Assembly (NCBI GenBank): GCA_934394815.1
Contig: CAKRRD010000029.1
Coordinates: forward strand, 1 to 40,715
Direction of reading: 5' to 3'
Source: an uncultured Acetatifactor sp.
Lineage (GTDB): Bacteria > Bacillota > Clostridia > Lachnospirales > Lachnospiraceae
Length of the DNA stretch: 40,715 nucleotides
Shown here: piece by piece, positions 36,152-40,715 of the stretch
Numbering within the stretch: position 1 is the stretch's first letter
How the letters are laid out: the number at the start of each line of letters is the position of its first letter
Position numbers and translations under genes: made by a program
Notes under the pieces: generated by a model
The model's database searches: none
What the model was told of the DNA's origin: nothing
The model's input: the letters and a program-made list of their open reading frames with translations, nothing else

Positions 36152-36176
36152 TTGCTAACCCCCTTGGTGTCAGGTA

Positions 36177-37295
36177 TCAGATGACATACCTCTCATTACG
36201 TTCTACTACGATCTTCACTTCGCCTTCTCCCACAAAGTACGAATTTGCACGGATCGTATCACGGCTCTCTACAATACAGTTTTCAATATGCGTGTTATCT
36301 CCAATATATACATCATTGAGGATAATGGAATTCTTGATCACACAATTATTGCCGATATAGCTCTTCTTGAAGATCACGGAGTTCTCTACCACACCATTGA
36401 CGATACATCCACTGGATACCAGACTGTTACGCACCTGGGAACCGGGATTGTATTTTGCGGGAGGCAGATCATCCACCTTGGAATATACATCCGGATACTG
36501 CTTGAAGAAATAATTTCTTACATCCGCCTTCAGGAAGTCCATATTTGTGCTGTAGTAATCGTCTACAGATGCGATATTTCTCCAGTAATCCCGGATCTTG
36601 TATCCATAGATTCTCTTCAGATCCTTGTAGCGGATCAGGATATCTCTTACGAAATCGTAGCGGTCTTCCTCGGCACACTTCTCGATCATCTCAATCAACA
36701 GTCTGCGTCGAACCACATAAATACCACAGGAAATGGTATTGGTCTTCGCCTGTAAGGGCTTCTCCTCAAACTCTTCGATACGGCTCTCCTCATTCATGCG
36801 GATCGTACCGAAACGTTCTACATTCGTACCGGCCTCCATATCACGGCAGACTACCGTGATGTCTGCTTTCTTCTCGATATGGTATTCCAGCACCTTATTG
36901 TAATCCAGCTTGTATACACAGTCACCGGATGCAATCACCACATAAGGCTCATGGCTGTTCTTCAAAAACTGCAGATTCTGATAGATTGCATCTGCTGTTC
37001 CTCTGTACCAGTTGCTGTTCTCTGCGGTTACCGCGGGAGTGAATACATATAAGCCTCCCTGCTTACGTCCGAAATCCCACCATTTGGAAGAATTCAGATG
37101 CTCGTTCAGACTTCTCGCATTGTACTGGGTAAATACTGCCACCTTCTGAATATGAGAGTTGGTCATATTACTCAGTGTAAAGTCAATACTGCGATAGCTT
37201 CCGGCGATAGGCATCGCACATATTGCTCTCTTCTGGGAAAGTTCCCGCATCCTGTGATTGTTACCGCCTGCTAAAATAATTCCAATCGCTCTCAC
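36177..37295 (-). CDS. glgD: GlgD, glycogen-synthesis regulatory subunit of ADP-glucose pyrophosphorylase
   Basis: A 372-residue nucleotidyltransferase-like protein with a C-terminal left-handed beta helix (repeats of the I-x-N-[SC]-V type, such as VVENSVIFKKSYIGNNCVIKN). The N-terminal loop reads IILAGGNNHRMRELS, lacking the usual GG-x-G-S/T-R-L of active enzymes. This is typical of Firmicute GlgD, which partners GlgC. It starts 2 nt after glgC stops. Confidence 0.93.
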   Translation of the reverse strand: MRAIGIILAGGNNHRMRELSQKRAICAMPIAGSYRSIDFTLSNMTNSHIQKVAVFTQYNARSLNEHLNSSKWWDFGRKQGGLYVFTPAVTAENSNWYRGTADAIYQNLQFLKNSHEPYVVIASGDCVYKLDYNKVLEYHIEKKADITVVCRDMEAGTNVERFGTIRMNEESRIEEFEEKPLQAKTNTISCGIYVVRRRLLIEMIEKCAEEDRYDFVRDILIRYKDLKRIYGYKIRDYWRNIASVDDYYSTNMDFLKADVRNYFFKQYPDVYSKVDDLPPAKYNPGSQVRNSLVSSGCIVNGVVENSVIFKKSYIGNNCVIKNSIILNDVYIGDNTHIENCIVESRDTIRANSYFVGEGEVKIVVERNERYVI

Positions 37296-37297
37296 TG

Positions 37298-38566
37298 CTA
37301 TTCACCTGCCTTAATTAATGTTTTGCCGCTTGCGAGCTGGGAATCCTCATAATCTGCAGCAGCTGTCACTCCGGATATCACTGAGTTTTTGCCTACGCTG
37401 ATACCGTCAGGAATCACGCTCTTCTCACCGATGGTTACAAGTCCGTGGTTGTAAATATGGGGTGCCGTATCGTTCTCCGCTTCTTCGCCGACACCTAATT
37501 TTACCTGATTACCTACCACAACATTCTCTGCGATGATCGCCTTGTTGATCTCACATCCTTCACCGATCCGGGTCTGGTTCATGATAATGGAATCCCGGAT
37601 CACGGTTCCCTTGCCGATTGTAACGCCACAGCCGATGACGGAATTGTATACTTCTCCATAGACGTCGGAGCCTTCGCCGATGATGCTGCGCTCTACCACA
37701 CTGTCGGAAGCAATATAATCAGGGGGCTGGATCTCGCTCTTGGTATAGATCTTCCAGTATTCCTCATACAGGTTGAATTCCGGTACAATATCAATCAGTT
37801 CCATATTGGCCTCCCAATAGGAACTTAAAGTACCTACATCCTTCCAATAGCCGGTGAACTCATAAGCGTACAGCGGAGCTCCCTTCTCGTGGCAATAAGG
37901 AATGACATGCTTACCGAAATCCAGAGCCGGCTGATCTGCCATGGCGATCAGGGCTTCCCTCAACGTCTTCCAGTTAAATATGTAAATACCCATACTTGCA
38001 AGATTGCTTCTGGGATGTTCCGGTTTCTCTTCGAACTCGGTGATGCGATGATTCTCGTCTGCGATCATGATACCGAAACGGCTGGCCTCCTCCATGGGAA
38101 CCGGCATTACCGCAATGGTGACTTCCGCATTGTTGGCTTTATGGAAATCCAACATAACTTCGTAGTCCATCTTATAAATATGATCTCCGGAAAGAATCAG
38201 CACATACTCTGGATTATAGCTCTCCATATACTCCAGATTCTGATAAATCGCATTTGCAGTACCGGTGTACCATTCACTGTTGGTACTCTTCTCATAGGGA
38301 GGCAGCACGGTCACTCCTCCGATATTGCGATCCAGATCCCAAGGAATACCAATTCCGATATGGGTATTCAGTCTGAGGGGCTGGTACTGTGTCAGTACGC
38401 CTACCGTATCCACTCCCGAATTAATACAATTAGAAAGGGGAAAATCGATAATGCGGTACTTGCCTCCAAATGCAACGGCAGGTTTAGCAACCTTGGATGT
38501 CAAGACACCCAGACGGCTTCCCTGTCCTCCAGCCAATAGCATGGCTATCATTTCTTTCTTAATCAT
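37298..38566 (-). CDS. glgC: GlgC, glucose-1-phosphate adenylyltransferase
   Basis: A 422-residue enzyme making ADP-glucose, the glycogen precursor. The catalytic loop is [38 protein letters not shown]. It also has [19 protein letters not shown] motif ([15 protein letters not shown]), and a C-terminal beta helix. The start is set at ATG 38566 ([10 protein letters not shown]) with a GAGGTGAGG site; the reading to 38638 lacks one. It heads the operon with glgD and spoVG. Confidence 0.95.
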   Translation of the reverse strand: MIKKEMIAMLLAGGQGSRLGVLTSKVAKPAVAFGGKYRIIDFPLSNCINSGVDTVGVLTQYQPLRLNTHIGIGIPWDLDRNIGGVTVLPPYEKSTNSEWYTGTANAIYQNLEYMESYNPEYVLILSGDHIYKMDYEVMLDFHKANNAEVTIAVMPVPMEEASRFGIMIADENHRITEFEEKPEHPRSNLASMGIYIFNWKTLREALIAMADQPALDFGKHVIPYCHEKGAPLYAYEFTGYWKDVGTLSSYWEANMELIDIVPEFNLYEEYWKIYTKSEIQPPDYIASDSVVERSIIGEGSDVYGEVYNSVIGCGVTIGKGTVIRDSIIMNQTRIGEGCEINKAIIAENVVVGNQVKLGVGEEAENDTAPHIYNHGLVTIGEKSVIPDGISVGKNSVISGVTAAADYEDSQLASGKTLIKAGE

Positions 38567-38684
38567 ATCCTCACCTCTATCTAGCCTTCCACCTGTTGTA
38601 ATAAATAGTCGCTTGCGGCTATTATCCGATGTATCCATCTGTCTCGAAAAAGCGTATGCTCTTTCCTTCGGATGTGATATTCTG

Positions 38685-38713
38685 ATTATAACACATTGCC
38701 AAAGGAAAGTGAA
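38685..38713 (-). promoter_or_regulatory. Promoter of glgC-glgD-spoVG
   Basis: On the minus strand TTCACT (38708-38713) and a consensus TATAAT (38685-38690) are 17 nt apart. The predicted leader is about 110 nt. Confidence 0.65.
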
Positions 38714-38876
38714 TATTTATTACTAGGTTTTTTTGTCATTTTACGATTTTCATATTCATTTTTTACATAATTAGCTTGTCTTTTGTAAACTTTTTGTTGA
38801 TTTATGCCAATCCTGTCGGGAATGATTTTGCAAAAAATTGTAATCTTACACATTTTTTCAAAATCGTACCTACGGA
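38714..38876. other. AT-rich intergenic stretch between divergent glgC and murC
   Basis: Apart from the two divergent promoters at its ends, this stretch shows only AT-rich sequence with T-runs. No gene, riboswitch or convincing operator was seen. A 9-nt inverted pair TACGATTTT/AAAATCGTA is present but more than 100 nt apart. Confidence 0.5.
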
Positions 38877-38905
38877 TTGTTTTTTTTCGTTCCTATGTAT
38901 ATAAT
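38877..38905 (+). promoter_or_regulatory. Promoter of murC
   Basis: TTGTTT (38877-38882) and a consensus TATAAT (38900-38905) are 17 nt apart, about 55 nt before the ATG. Confidence 0.65.
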
Positions 38906-38959
38906 GTTAATAAGTTCATAATCAGTAATGCAACTACATTATATTAAGGAAGTGTCAAT

Positions 38960-40357
38960 ATGTATCAGATAGACTTTAATCACCCCTCGTCCATTTATTT
39001 TGTAGGTATCGGTGGTATCAGCATGAGCGGTCTTGCAGAGATCCTGAAGGATGCCGGTTTCCGCGTGTCCGGTTCCGACCGTTCCAAAAGCCCCCTTACC
39101 GAGATTCTCGAAGGAAAGGGGATCAATGTATTTTATGGACAACGTGCCGAGAATATTACCGATGATATCGATTGTGTCGTATTCACCAGTGCGATCCACA
39201 GGGATAACCCCGAATATATCGCCACCCTGGAGAAAGGGCTCCCTCATCTCACCAGAGCGCAGCTTTTAGGTGAGATCATGCAGAATTACAAAACCCCCAT
39301 CGCCATCAGCGGTACCCACGGCAAGACCACCACGACTTCCATGGTCAGTGAAATCCTGCTGCACGCCGGTACAGATCCCACTCTGTCCATCGGCGGAATG
39401 TTAAAAAGCATCGGCGGCAACATCCGTGTCGGCAGCACGGATCTGTTCGTTACGGAGGCCTGTGAGTATACCAACAGCTTCTTAAGCTTTTTCCCCAGGA
39501 TCGGCATGATCCTGAATATCGAGGAGGATCACCTGGACTTTTTCAAGGATCTGGAGGATATCCGGAATTCCTTCCACAGATTTGCAAAGCTCCTGCCTGC
39601 TGACGGCTGTCTGATCATCAACGGTGCCATCGACCGTTTGCAGGAAATCACCGGGGATCTGGAGTGCCGCGTGATCACTTTTAATAAAGAAGCGATCAAC
39701 AGTGACGGTTCCACCGCTGATTATTATCCTTCGGATATTACTTACGACGAGCTGGGGCACCCCTCCTTTGTGCTTCACTGTCACGGCGAAGTATCCGGCA
39801 CCTTTTCCTTACAGGTTCCCGGAGAACATAATGTAATCAATGCCATTGCTTCTGTTGCATTGGCCGACCTGTTGAAGATCGACCGTGGGGTTACTGCATC
39901 CGCCCTCCATGGTTTCACCGGCACGGATCGCAGATTCGAATACAAGGGTACCATCGGCGGTGTTACCATTATTGATGACTATGCGCATCATCCCACGGAG
40001 ATTGCAGCTACCCTGCATGCTGCGGCCAATTATCCTCACAAGACCCTCTGGTGTGTCTTCCAGCCTCACACCTACACCAGAACCAAAGCTTTTATGAAAG
40101 ATTTCGCCAAATCCTTAAGTCTGGCGGATAAGGTCGTTCTGGCGGATATCTATGCTGCCCGCGAGACCGACACTCTGGGAATCAGTTCCGAGACTCTGCA
40201 GGCGGAGATCCGGGCCCTGGGACATGAATGTTATTATTTTCCTTCTTTTGATGAGATCGAAAACTTTTTATTAGAAAATTGCATAAACGGTGACCTGTTG
40301 ATAACTATGGGAGCCGGAGATGTCGTGAAAATCGGCGAAAGCCTGCTTGGAAATTAG
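38960..40357 (+). CDS. murC: UDP-N-acetylmuramate--L-alanine ligase
   Basis: A 465-residue cytoplasmic ligase adding L-alanine to UDP-MurNAc in peptidoglycan synthesis. The N-terminal UDP-binding part begins with IYFVGIGGISMSGLAEIL. The ATP loop is GTHGKTTTTS (G118-T119-H120-G121-K122-T123-T124). Later come EACEYTNSFLSFFPRIGMILNIEEDHLDFF and the C-terminal IDDYAHHPTEI and VFQPHTYTRT. Length is normal. AAGGAAG precedes the ATG. Confidence 0.97.
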   Translation: MYQIDFNHPSSIYFVGIGGISMSGLAEILKDAGFRVSGSDRSKSPLTEILEGKGINVFYGQRAENITDDIDCVVFTSAIHRDNPEYIATLEKGLPHLTRAQLLGEIMQNYKTPIAISGTHGKTTTTSMVSEILLHAGTDPTLSIGGMLKSIGGNIRVGSTDLFVTEACEYTNSFLSFFPRIGMILNIEEDHLDFFKDLEDIRNSFHRFAKLLPADGCLIINGAIDRLQEITGDLECRVITFNKEAINSDGSTADYYPSDITYDELGHPSFVLHCHGEVSGTFSLQVPGEHNVINAIASVALADLLKIDRGVTASALHGFTGTDRRFEYKGTIGGVTIIDDYAHHPTEIAATLHAAANYPHKTLWCVFQPHTYTRTKAFMKDFAKSLSLADKVVLADIYAARETDTLGISSETLQAEIRALGHECYYFPSFDEIENFLLENCINGDLLITMGAGDVVKIGESLLGN

Positions 40358-40527
40358 TTTTCCACATTATCCACAGAGAAGGGTGGGGATGATCCCCTCC
40401 TCCCCTGTGGATATTTTATTCTTTTCCTGTGGATAATTTTATGTCGTATTTTGACGATCATTTGCCTGTATATAAGGTTTTTCCGATACATCGTTTTCTA
40501 ATATCCACAATATCCACCGTTTCCACA
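40358..40527. promoter_or_regulatory. Cluster of DnaA-box-like 9-mers downstream of murC
   Basis: Direct-orientation boxes: TTTTCCACA (40358-40366) immediately followed by a perfect TTATCCACA (40367-40375). Reverse-orientation boxes: TGTGGATAT (40406-40414) and a perfect TGTGGATAA (40428-40436). A third group is three contiguous 9-mers in register, ATATCCACA, ATATCCACC and GTTTCCACA (40501-40527). Such clusters bind DnaA at origins and at DnaA-controlled promoters. They lie within 305 nt of gene-free DNA ahead of a DnaD-like gene. Confidence 0.7.
40369..40425 (+). terminator. Terminator of murC built on inverted DnaA-type boxes
   Basis: ATCCACAG (40369-40376) and CTGTGGAT (40405-40412) are perfect complements around a GGGGA/TCCCC inner stem, followed by ATTTTATTCTTTT. 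The outer stem halves are themselves part of the inverted TTATCCACA and TGTGGATAT 9-mers. Confidence 0.65.
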
Positions 40528-40604
40528 TTTTGGTCACAGAGGCCGAAAGCCCAGTGTTTACAAGGTTTTCCGGCAAATTGACTATTTTCTTTTCCCAAGT
40601 CTTA

Positions 40605-40613
40605 TGCTATACT
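40605..40613 (+). promoter_or_regulatory. Extended -10 promoter of the DnaD-like gene
   Basis: TGCTATACT (40605-40613) is an extended -10 (TGn plus TATACT). The -35 is poor at the right spacing; a TTGACT lies at 40578-40583, too far away for this -10. The predicted start is about 45 nt before the ATG. Confidence 0.5.
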
Positions 40614-40662
40614 TGGTCTTACTTTGAAAAAGGAACGATTGTGAAAGAAGGTATTGTGTGTT

Positions 40663-40715
40663 ATGGCACGGATAGCGCTCTATAAAGATAATTATGCAGA
40701 TTCTACGGTAGTATC
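40663..40715 (+). CDS. 5' end of a DnaD-domain-like replication protein (partial)
   Basis: Only the first 17 codons are in the window. They read MARIALYKDNYADSTVV, which resembles the start of DnaD-domain primosome proteins found after murC in related Clostridia. AGAAGG lies about 11 nt before the ATG. The family name is from recall of that N-terminal pattern and position; the domain itself lies beyond the window. Confidence 0.55.
   Translation, partial: MARIALYKDNYADSTVV

Noticed and set aside
38816..38824. Possible Spo0A box (TGTCGGGAA) between glgC and murC
   Set aside because: It departs from the TGTCGAA consensus at the core and is single.
38741..38868. TACGATTTT/AAAATCGTA inverted pair
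   Set aside because: The arms are more than 100 nt apart in AT-rich DNA and could arise by chance.
40358..40662. Main chromosomal replication origin
   Set aside because: DnaA boxes are present but dnaA, dnaN and similar origin genes are not, so a DnaA-regulated or titrating site is preferred.

Overview
The window looks like chromosomal DNA of an anaerobic, spore-lineage Firmicute of the Clostridia, most like a Lachnospiraceae gut bacterium. The grounds are a roughly 50% GC composition, strong AGGAGG ribosome sites, SpoVG beside a GlgC/GlgD pair, a secretin-less Tad pilus locus, a cytoplasmic GH2 glycosidase, and murC followed by a DnaD-type primosome gene. Family names come from reading protein motifs; no database search was possible. 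No tRNA, rRNA, CRISPR array, transposase or phage module was seen.

Layout. 0-2 kb: an orphan FliD-like protein (+) meets a small HTH protein (-) at a bidirectional terminator. 2-8.4 kb (-): glycosyltransferase with helical repeats, hisC, COG2426 membrane protein, methyltransferase, hslO and nadE. 8.4-10.9 kb (-): a polar amino-acid ABC transporter whose binding-protein gene is separated from permease and ATPase by an internal terminator. 10.9-21.9 kb (-): a Tad/Flp-type pilus locus in the order CpaF ATPase, TadB, TadC, Flp1 pilin, two TadE-like pseudopilins, CpaB, a Cys-rich lipoprotein, a giant surface protein, and a divergent A24-like prepilin peptidase. 22.2-23.6 kb (-): an EAL phosphodiesterase with a degenerate GGDEF domain. 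23.74-23.85 kb (+): a 37-residue hydrophobic peptide gene, short and easily missed. 23.9-25.7 kb (-): an Uup-like ABC-F ATPase. 25.9-29.1 kb: GH2 (+) and MATE (-), whose 3' ends overlap. 29.4-34.5 kb: a sugar operon (xylulokinase, DUF4867, FucI-like isomerase; -) diverging from a LacI-type repressor (+), with candidate operators between them. 34.6-35.8 kb (+): a tocopherol-cyclase-like protein. 35.9-38.6 kb (-): glgC-glgD-spoVG. 39.0-40.7 kb (+): murC, a DnaA-box cluster, and the start of a DnaD-like gene.

How parts fit. The pilus locus carries motor, membrane platform, three pilin-like substrates, a candidate processing peptidase and a candidate exported adhesin. A c-di-GMP hydrolase lies directly upstream, and the cpaF leader holds three TGACCT hexamers spaced exactly 20 and 10 nt apart. 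The sugar operon pairs an isomerase and kinase with an uncharacterised cupin-like protein under a likely LacI-type repressor. Downstream of murC, tandem 9-mers resembling DnaA boxes lead into a replication-initiation gene, and two of them in inverted orientation form the outer stem of the murC terminator.

The most unusual items are the phased cpaF-leader repeats, the DnaA-box array, the tocopherol-cyclase-like gene, the DUF4867 sugar operon, the giant glycine-rich protein inside the pilus locus, and the tiny membrane peptide.
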